A DNA stretch of 64,000 nucleotides from Niastella koreensis GR20-10 (lineage in GTDB: Bacteria; Bacteroidota; Bacteroidia; Chitinophagales; Chitinophagaceae). Location: the NCBI RefSeq assembly GCF_000246855.1, contig NC_016609.1:8630744-8694743 (forward strand). The letters are read 5' to 3'. The notes beneath the pieces are model-generated. The model ran no database searches and was not told the origin of the DNA. It saw nothing but the letters and a program-made list of their open reading frames with translations. The position numbers and the translations under genes were made by a program. Shown in pieces: positions 35,033 through 43,739 of this stretch. Numbering within the stretch: position 1 is the first letter of the stretch; each line of letters starts with the position of its first letter.

Positions 35033-35552
35033 GTGATGTAATGGTTATTTACTTTCATCTGGTAAGATGAATGGTAGGTGATTGTTATCTCAGTCGGGTA
35101 TGATTTGGTAAACAGTGATTCCCGCAATGACAGGTCTGGGTACATCTACCCGGCACTGTACAGGCACACTGTTGTGTGATATTCATGAAGGCATTATTGA
35201 AGAGGGATTTCTATGGATGTATGTGAGCACGGCATTAATTCAATTGTTACGGATTTTATTTTAAGTTAGGTTCTGATCCGTTTTCCATCACCTTGTGTAA
35301 GCTCCTTATCTAGAACCTTGGCTATATTTCTCTTAATGGTTTGTACTCTATGAAATATTGGCCTTGGCTTTCCGGGTCACCGGAAATGGTACAGACAGAA
35401 CATACAATTTGTATCTGTCTTCAGAATTGATAAGAGAGGAATCTACTGTTACATGCCGAAGGGTTCGGCATGGCAGGCAAGTAACGCCTTACAGGTTAAA
35501 AAAATGCACCTGTAATGCGAAGGGGAAGTTCTATGCGTAAGCAAGACGTTAC
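35010..35552 (+). ncRNA. Hairpin-rich region upstream of the first lyase, candidate structured RNA
   Basis: At least seven short-loop hairpins follow one another: 35010-35028 (6 bp), 35054-35071 (7 bp, loop ggta), 35138-35151 (5 bp, enclosed by acagtg/cactgt at 35112 and 35154), 35165-35178 (5 bp), 35370-35385 (6 bp, loop gtca), 35393-35420 (6+4 bp with bulge) and 35452-35472 (perfect 9 bp, loop ggg). The last is 35485-35519 (12 bp, one mismatch). A possible crossing pair is 35249-35254/35276-35281 with 35268-35274/35312-35318, and gtaacg 35481 could pair with cgttac 35547. The strand is assumed from the downstream lyase gene at 35599. The short stems may be chance; the 9- and 12-bp ones are unlikely to be. 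Confidence 0.45.
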
Positions 35553-35598
35553 CGTTCAGTTGAAAACTTTTTTTAAATCTAGAAATTAATAACCTAAA

Positions 35599-36870
35599 AT
35601 GAAAACTTTGATGCACAAAAGAGGCAATTTGTTACGTGGAAATCAGCGTGTGCTGACCGTTTCCCTTTTACTGGCTACATTGGCTGCTTGTCAGAAAAAT
35701 GTTACTCAACCAAAAGTGGATGATGCTGCTTTAAATCAGGAAGTATCAACCAAAGCCACAGGAAATCTTATTTGGCAGGATAATGCAGAAGGCTCCAGTT
35801 TATTCAGTACTATGGTAACTGTACAAACAGCAACAACCTATGGAATCACCGCTTCTACAAATGAAGTATTTCAGGGTACAAAATCGGCTCGTTTTGAGTT
35901 GAGAGATACCGATCCCGAAAATCATAGTGGTACAAGGTCTGAAATAGCTTTTCCTACGCCTACTACCAATAATTTCTGGTATTCCTATGCATTGTATATG
36001 CCCAGCGCTGAGTATAAAGACGAGTCAGCTGACGAGGTTATCTCTCAATGGCATGGCGGCGGCGGCATTACCCCGGCTATTTCTATGCGGGTATCAAATG
36101 GCCATCTTTATATCAGAACACCTGACAATGCAAAGACTGACCTGGGTGCAATTGAAAAAGACAAATGGCATACCTATGTATATCATATCATTCACTCATC
36201 AGGTTCTGATGGTTTGATTGAGATCTGGAAAGATGGCCAAAAGCTTATGACTCGTAATGGCCCAAGCATGTATGCAATTACAGGTACTTTCCATCTTCCT
36301 AACTGGAAAATGGGTATTTACAAGTCTGATTGGAATGGCACAGGTACAACAACGACCAATCTTCGTGTACTGTATTTCGATGACATCAGATATGGCAGCG
36401 CAAGTGCAACCTATAACGACATGTTGCCAATCGGTAATGCTACAACAACACCACCGGTTACCACACAACCACCACCAGTTACTACACCACCAACAACGCC
36501 AACAACTAACACCAGCATAAGTGTTACTTCTTTCAACCTGGTAAATGCTGCCACAGAAAAAGAAGTAAAAGCGATCACAAGTGGCTCAACAATCAGCCTG
36601 AGCTCGCTGAGCCTTAAAACTGCAAATGTTCGTGCGGTTACATCTGGAACTATTGCTAATGTGAAGTTTGAATTAAGCGGTGCACAAAGCAAAACATCTA
36701 CTGATGCAGCTGCTCCTTTTGCACTGATGGGCGACGATGGTAACGGTAACTATTTTTATGGTAACTGGAACCCACCAGCTTTGGGTACTTACACCCTGAA
36801 AGCAACACCTTATGATGCAAAAGGTGTACCTGGTGTGTCAAAGACCATCACCTTTACATTCTCTAAATAG
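35599..36870 (+). CDS. Heparin-lyase-I-like polysaccharide lyase lipoprotein with Ig-like tail
   Basis: 423 residues. A lipoprotein signal ends at about residue 31 (LLLATLAAC), so the protein is probably anchored in the outer or inner membrane. Residues about 55-275 form a jelly-roll lyase-like domain (PF14099 type) with ARFELRD, GTRSEI, SQWHGGG and a HSSGSDGLIEIWKDG segment. A Thr/Pro-rich linker (about 283-305) leads to an Ig-like beta domain (about 308-423) that may bind carbohydrate. Family members cleave uronate-containing polysaccharides by beta-elimination. It lies next to an EPS locus. A hairpin-rich leader precedes it and a terminator follows. Confidence 0.82.
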   Translation: MKTLMHKRGNLLRGNQRVLTVSLLLATLAACQKNVTQPKVDDAALNQEVSTKATGNLIWQDNAEGSSLFSTMVTVQTATTYGITASTNEVFQGTKSARFELRDTDPENHSGTRSEIAFPTPTTNNFWYSYALYMPSAEYKDESADEVISQWHGGGGITPAISMRVSNGHLYIRTPDNAKTDLGAIEKDKWHTYVYHIIHSSGSDGLIEIWKDGQKLMTRNGPSMYAITGTFHLPNWKMGIYKSDWNGTGTTTTNLRVLYFDDIRYGSASATYNDMLPIGNATTTPPVTTQPPPVTTPPTTPTTNTSISVTSFNLVNAATEKEVKAITSGSTISLSSLSLKTANVRAVTSGTIANVKFELSGAQSKTSTDAAAPFALMGDDGNGNYFYGNWNPPALGTYTLKATPYDAKGVPGVSKTITFTFSK

Positions 36871-36902
36871 TATGTGGAATTAACATAGATGGGATAAAAA
36901 AG

Positions 36903-36932
36903 GGCGGCTTCTAATTTGGAGCCGCCTTTTTT
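36903..36932 (+). terminator. Terminator between the two lyase genes
   Basis: ggcggcttc at 36903-36911 pairs with ggagccgcc at 36918-36926 (one G-T pair), loop taattt, followed by six Ts. Confidence 0.88.
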
Positions 36933-36983
36933 ATTTATTTAAAGGGAAAAGAAAGTAAATTTATAGTACTAAAATCAGTAAAC

Positions 36984-37796
36984 GTGAAACTCCAAAAAAC
37001 TGTTATACTGGTACTGATAGTACTTTCGGCAACCTTCCTGTATGGCTACATAAAAGTATTTCATGACAATGCAGGGAAGTCTGCTCAGCCCAATGCCCAT
37101 ATAATTTACCAGCTGGGGTTTGAAGACAATGATCCCTTCCCTTCATTTTTGTCACGGCAGACAGCTACTCCTTACGGATTGCAGATAGTGGAAACCCCCG
37201 TATACCAGGGAAAAAAGGCTGCCCGTTTTGAATTGAGGAGCGGCGACCCTGCCATTCAGAATGGCACAAGGACAGAGATCTCATTTCCCAAACCAGATGA
37301 CAAAGACAATCTAGACCGCTGGTATGCCTTTGCACTTCTTTTTCCCAGCGTTGATTATGATGCAGACAACAGTGATGATGTGTTAACCCAGTGGCACCAG
37401 GGAGGTAAAGCCAGCCCTGCAATAAGTCTTAGAACAAAAAATAATGACCTGTACCTCCGTATTAAACCTGAAGTGGATAGTAAAGACAAAATAGAGTTAG
37501 GCCCCATTGATAAAGATAACTGGCATTATTATATATTCCATATCAAACATTCAAGCGGAGCTGACGGCCTGATTGAAATATTCCGCGATGGGAAGCCGGT
37601 GGCCAATTACAATGGCGCCAATATGTATGATTTGACTGGTGATTTTCATGCCCCCCTCTGGAAATTTGGTATTTATAAATCTACCTGGAATAAAGGCGGT
37701 GTTTCCAATACCACCAAAAGAGTTATATATTTTGATGAAATTCAATTAGGCGACGAGCATGCTTCGTTGGCCGACATGATGGTAAAGCCTAATTAA
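36984..37796 (+). CDS. Heparin-lyase-I-like polysaccharide lyase, second copy
   Basis: 270 residues from a GTG start. An N-terminal hydrophobic segment (about 5-24) is either a signal peptide or a membrane anchor. The rest is one lyase-like domain that parallels the preceding protein: AARFELRSGD, NGTRTEISFP, TQWHQGGKASPAISL and KHSSGADGLIEIFRDG. It lacks the linker and Ig-like tail. The two are tandem paralogues separated by a terminator. The 3' end overlaps the convergent acyltransferase gene by 8 bp. The likely substrate is an acidic polysaccharide; the exact one is unknown. Confidence 0.8.
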   Translation: MKLQKTVILVLIVLSATFLYGYIKVFHDNAGKSAQPNAHIIYQLGFEDNDPFPSFLSRQTATPYGLQIVETPVYQGKKAARFELRSGDPAIQNGTRTEISFPKPDDKDNLDRWYAFALLFPSVDYDADNSDDVLTQWHQGGKASPAISLRTKNNDLYLRIKPEVDSKDKIELGPIDKDNWHYYIFHIKHSSGADGLIEIFRDGKPVANYNGANMYDLTGDFHAPLWKFGIYKSTWNKGGVSNTTKRVIYFDEIQLGDEHASLADMMVKPN

Positions 37797-40700
37797 TTGC
37801 AGGTTGAAATCCCGCAATTTTCATAGCCTTGCAAATTTGTGTGTCTGCAGCTACCAATTGAATAGTACCCCCTTCTTTATCTTCTCCCAGTGCTATAACC
37901 ATATTTTTCAGAAAAGCCGGTAACCATTCCTTTGCCGATGAATGGCAATATGAATTTTCTATGGTGATCGCTTCTTCCCCAATAGTCACCCAAATACAAC
38001 ACAACAACCGGTCATCTCCGGGCCAGGTAAAACAATGTTGCCCTTTTTCAAGCCGGTACATGGCATCTGACAGAAATTTCCATCTTGATAACCCCATCTT
38101 TTTATCAGAATTAAATTCCAGTAAATTGGCCAGGCTGTTCCTTTGCCAGGGTATTGTTGCGCCTGTCTCAAGTGTACTCTTATTAATTATATATTGTTGC
38201 AGTATTTCCTGTTTACGTAATTTTTTTGTCAGCCGCTTTAAAGCTGGCATGGGCCGCCACTGCTTTAAATTATAGCGATATTTTTTTATCGTCAGCTCCG
38301 CGGTCATGGGCCTGATGCCCCGGGAAAGCATGCGGGCATGTAACCATTTCCTGAATTGTCTTTTTACACGGAAGCCTGGGGCGTTGCTGATGATCAGTTC
38401 CTGTACTTCGTCCTGCTGGGTTGCCAGTTCATCCTTATAGGAATCGTAGCCCGGCGACAGATCAAAATATTGAATGCCTTCTTCCACCAGCAGTTTTGTT
38501 AACAATTGAAAATGCAACAAACCAGGTGAATTACTTCGGGCATTTAAAGGTGAATGACAAATGAGCCCTGAGAGATAGACCCAGTTGTTTCTTAACACCG
38601 CAATTACGGCTGCAATTATTTTGTCATTGACCTTAAATACAGTTGTATGAAGCAACTGTTGTTTGAACAGGGCTATCAGGAAATCTTTTTTGGCCGGGTC
38701 TTCCAGGAACGGGTTCTTATTGAACAGGGCGCCCTGTCTGAAATCGAGCATAACAGCCATCTCATCCAGGCTGCGTTCAAATGTTTCCAGGTCCTTTATG
38801 CTTTCAAATCGTACATCGCCCATTTTTTTAAACTTGTTCAGCTTGTTGTTATGGTGTTTTCCCACCTTCACATCTGCAGGGGTTTTGTAATGGATCAATG
38901 GACGGGAATATCCCTGTACAATACTGCTATCGCGCCATTTCTTTACTTCCTGTACCCAGTTTAGCGGGGTGCCCGGTGGTATAAAGCGCAGCGAAAGGGG
39001 ATGTCCCGGAAATTGTTTCATCAATTCCGTCAATGCTTTTTGAATGAACGCATTTCCGTCGGCCGGTGCTGCCAGCCAAACCTGGTATTCCGCTTCATAA
39101 TGCCCGGCGCCTGTAAGCTTGCCGCCTTTGGCATGCCGGTCCTTACGGGTTACATTTAATAAGGTCAATGGCAGTACGCCCTGCAATTGATCATTTTTAA
39201 CCGCCCTTACAAGAACGGGAAGATGGTGCTCGCGATAAGCGTGGTACCAGGCTGTAATAAAGGGAGTGGTTTGATAAACCGTAGCCCAGGGACAGTTTTC
39301 AAAAAGCTGGTCCCAGCTTTTTTGAAAGGCCGCGTTCTGCATCAACTCCGTAACTGCCGAACCTGTTAATATGTCTATAGTGTAATCTGTATCAGGCTTT
39401 ATTTTGCCGGCCACAAGGCTTTCCCCTGTTTCCTCAGATTTCGTATTAGTCTGATCTGTAGGGGTAAGGCCTTCAAAGATCAGTTCCGGCATGTCAATTC
39501 CATTGAACCCTGCCTTTTCAAAGATCCGCTGATCATTGCAGTCATTGACAATATAAAAGGTTTCACAGACCGTATCGGCTGCCAGTTCAGCGGCAACTGA
39601 TTGTAGAAAAAGCGACAGTCTTTTGCGGCCTTTCTGGTGGTAGTATAACCCTGACAGTGAAATAAACCACCCGTCGGTTTTACCAGTGTCAGATTCTGCA
39701 GTAGCGTGCCTGCCGTTTGTTAGCCAGGCACATCCCAGTAATGTTCCGTTTTCAACCCAGCTATAGCCATGTTCGCCGGCTTCCAGTCTTCGCATGGCGT
39801 CGGATAGAAATTCCTGCTTACTATACCAGGTTTCATGGTTATCAAACTCAAGCAGGTGTTGCAGATTGTCTTTTTGAACCGGCAACAGGCCCAGGGCTGG
39901 CAATGAAGGATATTGAACGATCCAGCATTTTGATACACCTCTGCGTCTGTGCAGGTTTTCAAAAAAACGGCTGCTCATGGCTGTGAAACCAGCCGGCGTT
40001 ATATTTCTTAGTTTTGTTTTATAATTAGCAAGATCTCTTTGTGTCTTTTTTAATGTTTGGGCTTTTATCCCCAAGCCAATTGCTTTATTCTTCAGGAAAT
40101 TGTGGATGCCGTATTTTAACCGGCCGGCAAATCCATGAAGGTTGTTGCCAATACTCAACGTAGTTGCTTTGGTATGTTCGGTCGCCAGCATGTCCTTATA
40201 AGGATCTGCTCCGGGAGTAAGATCAAATACTTTTACCCCTTCTTCCGAAAGCATTTTACCCAGCATCAGAAAATGAATAATACCGGGCGAATGGCGGGCA
40301 TAGGCTGCATCAAAAGAGTTGATGCCCTGCAAATGCACCTGGTTGGGGCCCTGCAGGCTTACGTTGGAAGCAATTATTTTATCATCGATCTTTAAAACGG
40401 TGGCATGAAGATCATTTTGTTCAAACAACGCCAGTAAAAATTCTTTTCTCAAGGGATCGTTTTTAAAAGCTATTTTATTGTACATGGCTCCCTTTCTGAA
40501 ATCAGATTGCAGGGCCAGCTCGTCAAAAATGGCAGCGAACTCTTCATAATTACTGATCCGTTCAAAAGCTAATTCGCCCAGCCTGCTTAGCCTGTTGATC
40601 TTTTCCTTCCTGTTTTTCTTTCTGAGTTCACTGGTAATATGCGTGCCGTTAACGATCATCAGGGGATGTGATGATGTTTTTACAAAGCAGCGCCGGCGCC

Positions 40701-41184
40701 ATTGGGCGTCTTTTTCCGTCCAGCCCAGTGGCACTTCTGCGGGAATGTATTTGAGCAGCAATTTTCTGCGGGGGAAAACCCTGCGTAATTCAAGCAGTGC
40801 ATTTTTAATGAATTGTTCGTCATTTGCATCTGTTGTAAGCCATACCTGATACTCTGCCTGGTTTGCCCCGGCTCCGGTTATCAGGCCATTCTTGTCTGCA
40901 GCCAGCGTTAGCAATCCTGTTACCTTTCCTGCATGTGTAGTCCTGATTAATACAGGAACGAAATCCTTTCTGTAAATCCGATACCATGTGGCCACGAAAG
41001 AAGGGCTCTGAAAAACCGTAGCCCAGGGGCAGGCTTTCCATAGATGGTTCCATTCACCCAGGAACCTGGTATCTTCCAACAGGTTAAAAACTTTTTCTCC
41101 CGACAACAACTCTGTCCCTTCAAAATCTTGCTGAAAAAGCGATACTACGGTTTTTGATTTAGTTGCTGATGCTGTGAATGACAT
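37789..41184 (-). CDS. Fused tandem duplicate of a CelD/BcsL-like GNAT acyltransferase
   Basis: 1131 residues made of two homologous halves (about 1-560 and 600-1131). Each half starts with a block like WNHLWKACPWATVFQSPSF / WDQLFENCPWATVYQTTPF. Each then has a FemAB-like GNAT domain (PF13480 type, about 180-340 and 770-920; DFRKGAMYNK / DFRQGALFNK, VFDLTPGADPYKD / YFDLSPGYDSYKD) and a C-terminal segment with FLSDAMRRLEAGEHGYSW / FLSDAMYRLEKGQHCFTW. Single-copy relatives in EPS and cellulose loci are thought to acylate or aminoacylate the polymer. It is the last gene of the EPS operon. There is no frameshift at the junction, so it is a true fusion. Confidence 0.83.
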   Translation of the reverse strand: MSFTASATKSKTVVSLFQQDFEGTELLSGEKVFNLLEDTRFLGEWNHLWKACPWATVFQSPSFVATWYRIYRKDFVPVLIRTTHAGKVTGLLTLAADKNGLITGAGANQAEYQVWLTTDANDEQFIKNALLELRRVFPRRKLLLKYIPAEVPLGWTEKDAQWRRRCFVKTSSHPLMIVNGTHITSELRKKNRKEKINRLSRLGELAFERISNYEEFAAIFDELALQSDFRKGAMYNKIAFKNDPLRKEFLLALFEQNDLHATVLKIDDKIIASNVSLQGPNQVHLQGINSFDAAYARHSPGIIHFLMLGKMLSEEGVKVFDLTPGADPYKDMLATEHTKATTLSIGNNLHGFAGRLKYGIHNFLKNKAIGLGIKAQTLKKTQRDLANYKTKLRNITPAGFTAMSSRFFENLHRRRGVSKCWIVQYPSLPALGLLPVQKDNLQHLLEFDNHETWYSKQEFLSDAMRRLEAGEHGYSWVENGTLLGCAWLTNGRHATAESDTGKTDGWFISLSGLYYHQKGRKRLSLFLQSVAAELAADTVCETFYIVNDCNDQRIFEKAGFNGIDMPELIFEGLTPTDQTNTKSEETGESLVAGKIKPDTDYTIDILTGSAVTELMQNAAFQKSWDQLFENCPWATVYQTTPFITAWYHAYREHHLPVLVRAVKNDQLQGVLPLTLLNVTRKDRHAKGGKLTGAGHYEAEYQVWLAAPADGNAFIQKALTELMKQFPGHPLSLRFIPPGTPLNWVQEVKKWRDSSIVQGYSRPLIHYKTPADVKVGKHHNNKLNKFKKMGDVRFESIKDLETFERSLDEMAVMLDFRQGALFNKNPFLEDPAKKDFLIALFKQQLLHTTVFKVNDKIIAAVIAVLRNNWVYLSGLICHSPLNARSNSPGLLHFQLLTKLLVEEGIQYFDLSPGYDSYKDELATQQDEVQELIISNAPGFRVKRQFRKWLHARMLSRGIRPMTAELTIKKYRYNLKQWRPMPALKRLTKKLRKQEILQQYIINKSTLETGATIPWQRNSLANLLEFNSDKKMGLSRWKFLSDAMYRLEKGQHCFTWPGDDRLLCCIWVTIGEEAITIENSYCHSSAKEWLPAFLKNMVIALGEDKEGGTIQLVAADTQICKAMKIAGFQPAIN

Positions 41185-41209
41185 ATACTTGAGTTTTCAG
41201 TCTTAAAAT

Positions 41210-41239
41210 ACCCGGCATTCTACGGGTAGAACGCCGGGT
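41210..41239 (-). terminator. Strong hairpin between epimerase-like and acyltransferase genes
   Basis: The arms at 41210-41222 and 41227-41239 pair over 13 positions with one mismatch and a 4-base loop. In the direction of transcription it is followed only by a short T-rich stretch (tatttt), so it may be a weak terminator or attenuator that lowers expression of the last gene of the EPS operon. Confidence 0.6.
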
Positions 41240-41264
41240 TTTAGGTGCATGGAAGAATATTACT

Positions 41265-42293
41265 TTATGCTGTAAGCGCTTTGGCAAATTGCGTTTGGTG
41301 ATGGCTTTTCTCTGTAAGCTCTTCCCTATACAGGGGCAAATAGGCCCAGTACCAGCTTACCGATTTCAACAGGCCATTTCGCAGCGAAAAGCCAGGGCTA
41401 TAGCCCAACAGCTTTTTGGCTTTGTCTATAAACGATACTGAGTGTACAGTATCATTCAGGGTATGTTTCTGTGCTATTTGTATATTGTCGATACTTACAT
41501 CAAAGGCACTCAAAAGTTCCCTGAGGCACAGGGCCAGCTGATATAAAGAAGTTCTTTCTCCAACGCCTATATTATATACCTGGTTTACTGCATTGGGGTT
41601 GGTAGTGAGCAGTGCCAGCACATTGGCTTCCACTACGTTTTCTACATAAGTAAAATCGTGTGCACATTCACCGGCGCCATTGATGATGGGGGATTCATGC
41701 CGCATAAACTGCATCACAAATTTGGGAATGTCGGCAGCATACCCGCTTTGCGGATTTTGTCGCTGGCCAAACACATCGAAATACCGCAGCCCGATGGTTT
41801 CCATACCATAGAGTTTGGTGAACAGTGCCGAATAATGCTCTTCGATGTATTGTGTAGCGGGCGCTTCGATATTATTTCGCCGGATGCAGGGACCTGACGC
41901 ATATACAAAACGTTTTACTTTCGCTTCATAGGCGGCTACCAGGATGTTTAAAAAGCCGCTGGCATCCACACTTTCGGGCGCGATGGGGCCGGTCATGGGA
42001 ATAGTTATTTCTCCTAACAGCGATTCCTGTACTACATAATCTATTCCCTTGCAGGCAACCCTGCAGGTTTCCACACTGCGGATATCACCTTCTGTAAATT
42101 CAAAATGAGGATGGTTGGCAAAGGGCGCCATGTTGCGAAAATGCCCTGTCGACATATTGTCGATTACCCGCACTTTACGGGCGCCGGCGTTCAATAAATA
42201 TTCAGCAATGTGTGATCCTATAAAACCGGCTCCCCCGGTAACCAGGAAGGTAGAGTCGGCTATTTTATCTCGTTGCGCAGCTGTTAGTTTCAT
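41265..42293 (-). CDS. WbpP/GalE-like SDR epimerase, probably catalytically inactive
   Basis: 342 residues with an extended-SDR fold. The NAD-binding motif TGGAGFIGSH is intact, and TIGLRYFDVFG-like and DFTYVENVVEAN segments match UDP-hexose 4-epimerases of the WbpP type. The catalytic region is altered. The usual S-S-S-x-Y-G stretch reads ASGPCIRR, about a dozen residues are missing after it, and the Y-x-x-x-K motif aligns to A144-PAT-Q148, so both the Tyr and the Lys are replaced. The frame is intact, so it is not a pseudogene by sequence. It may have become a binding or regulatory protein (inference). Confidence 0.8.
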   Translation of the reverse strand: MKLTAAQRDKIADSTFLVTGGAGFIGSHIAEYLLNAGARKVRVIDNMSTGHFRNMAPFANHPHFEFTEGDIRSVETCRVACKGIDYVVQESLLGEITIPMTGPIAPESVDASGFLNILVAAYEAKVKRFVYASGPCIRRNNIEAPATQYIEEHYSALFTKLYGMETIGLRYFDVFGQRQNPQSGYAADIPKFVMQFMRHESPIINGAGECAHDFTYVENVVEANVLALLTTNPNAVNQVYNIGVGERTSLYQLALCLRELLSAFDVSIDNIQIAQKHTLNDTVHSVSFIDKAKKLLGYSPGFSLRNGLLKSVSWYWAYLPLYREELTEKSHHQTQFAKALTA

Positions 42294-42326
42294 AACTGCA
42301 TGTTTAAAGGTTGTAAATAAGAATTA

Positions 42327-43703
42327 TCAAAAAGCGGCTTGGTGGGCTTTAGGACTAAATACAGTAAGGAAGATAATTTTTACATCGAGGCGGAACGACC
42401 AGTTCTCAATGTACCAGAGATCGTGCAGGGTGCGCTGCCGTTTTTGTTCTTCGGTATCGGTGGGGCCGCGCCAGCCATTCACCTGCGCCCAGCCTGTTAC
42501 CCCTGGTTTCACATATTGGCGCAGCATATAGTGATACACATTTTCCTGTAACTGGCGGTTAAGAAATCTTCTATGCGGGCGGGGGCCTACTACGCTCATA
42601 CTTCCCAGTAATACATTTATAAACTGGGGCAGCTCATCGATGCTGAATTTTCTCAGTATTTTGCCCAGCCGGGTAATGCGGGGATCATTGCATTGGGTAG
42701 AACGGGTGCCGCCTGCGCAATCATCGCTGTTCCGCATACTTCTGAACTTATATACTTTGAAGGGCTTACCGCCTTTGCCTATGCGGATGGGACAATAAAA
42801 AACGGGTCCGCGTGATTCTAATTTAATCAATGCTGCAACGATGAGGAATAACGGAAGCAGGCAAATGAGCGCTATGGCCGCAAATAATTTATCGAAACAG
42901 TTTTTAAAGAAGCCGGCCACTTTTCCATCGATGGGCAACTCCCTTATATTCACCGTATCAACCTGTCCCATGCGGGTGATCTTGTAATTGTTGCCAAACA
43001 ACTCATGGTAATCTAAAACATACCTCACCCGGATGCCATAATAATCGGCAACAGACAATACTTTCAGAATGTTCTTTTTCTGATCGTCCGGCAGGGCAAT
43101 AACAATTTCATCGATGTCGTTTACCTGCAAAAAATCATTGATATTGTCCAGGTCGCTCAGCACCCTTTTGCTTTCGATCACACATTCATCCAACTGGTCG
43201 CAGCTGATAAAGCCTTTAAGGTGATAACCGTTGTTATGACTGGTGTTAACCTGGTCTTCAATAATTTTTGCTTTGTTACCGGTACCAGCCACCACAACAT
43301 ATTTTGGCTTACTGGTATTAACGCTTATCATTTCAATGATCAGGAAATTGATCAACAAATCGAGCCCGAAAACACCGAGCATAATAGTGATGGCATATTT
43401 CCAGAAATCTGAAGACACGGGCATGAACCAGAGAACAGCGCACTCGATGATCACAAGGGTGATGTACGTTTTGAAATGGCTGGTAATACGTTCCTGGAAC
43501 TTCTGGTAGAACCGGGTATACCGGTGTTTTACCAGGTACTCCACCATGCACCACAGGAAAACAAAAACTGATAACATAATCCACTCACTCATTGAATACT
43601 GGAAATCCCTGAAAAAGTAGTGGGCAATTGGTAAAATGAAAATGAGGGGAAGCAGGTCTATCGCCACAAAGGGGATATCCTGTCTTATTTTTTGACCAGG
43701 CAT
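42327..43703 (-). CDS. Undecaprenyl-phosphate sugar phosphotransferase (initiating PGT)
   Basis: 458 residues. About four N-terminal transmembrane helices and a CoA-binding-like domain (PF13727 type, about 130-250) precede a fifth hydrophobic segment (about 268-290) and the C-terminal bacterial sugar transferase domain. Motifs are VYKFRSM, LGKILRKFSIDELPQ, GSMSVVGPRPH and KPGVTGWAQVNGWRG. The enzyme transfers a hexose-1-phosphate to undecaprenyl phosphate and so starts the EPS repeat unit at the inner membrane (WcaJ/GumD/ExoY class). It sits near the end of the operon. Confidence 0.93.
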   Translation of the reverse strand: MPGQKIRQDIPFVAIDLLPLIFILPIAHYFFRDFQYSMSEWIMLSVFVFLWCMVEYLVKHRYTRFYQKFQERITSHFKTYITLVIIECAVLWFMPVSSDFWKYAITIMLGVFGLDLLINFLIIEMISVNTSKPKYVVVAGTGNKAKIIEDQVNTSHNNGYHLKGFISCDQLDECVIESKRVLSDLDNINDFLQVNDIDEIVIALPDDQKKNILKVLSVADYYGIRVRYVLDYHELFGNNYKITRMGQVDTVNIRELPIDGKVAGFFKNCFDKLFAAIALICLLPLFLIVAALIKLESRGPVFYCPIRIGKGGKPFKVYKFRSMRNSDDCAGGTRSTQCNDPRITRLGKILRKFSIDELPQFINVLLGSMSVVGPRPHRRFLNRQLQENVYHYMLRQYVKPGVTGWAQVNGWRGPTDTEEQKRQRTLHDLWYIENWSFRLDVKIIFLTVFSPKAHQAAF

Positions 43704-43739
43704 GGCTGCAAGCTTTAAAAGGTTAATAGAAATGTTCGT

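Noticed and set aside
35273-35372. Protein-like 33-residue stretch on the - strand (contains VQTIKRNIAKVLDKEL)
   Set aside because: It reads like the end of a gene but a stop codon lies just upstream in the same frame and no start or continuation exists. It may be a decayed fragment or chance.
35358-35540. 60-codon frame upstream of the first lyase
   Set aside because: It runs through the strongest hairpins of the leader and gives a Cys/Arg/Thr-rich peptide with no domain. The structure explains the sequence better.
37789-41184. Possible frameshift or two separate genes in the acyltransferase
   Set aside because: The frame is open throughout and both halves keep complete motifs, so a single fused gene is the simplest reading.
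41265-42293. Epimerase-like gene as pseudogene
   Set aside because: There is no stop or frameshift and the length is near normal. Only the active site is changed, so it is reported as a probable inactive or repurposed protein.
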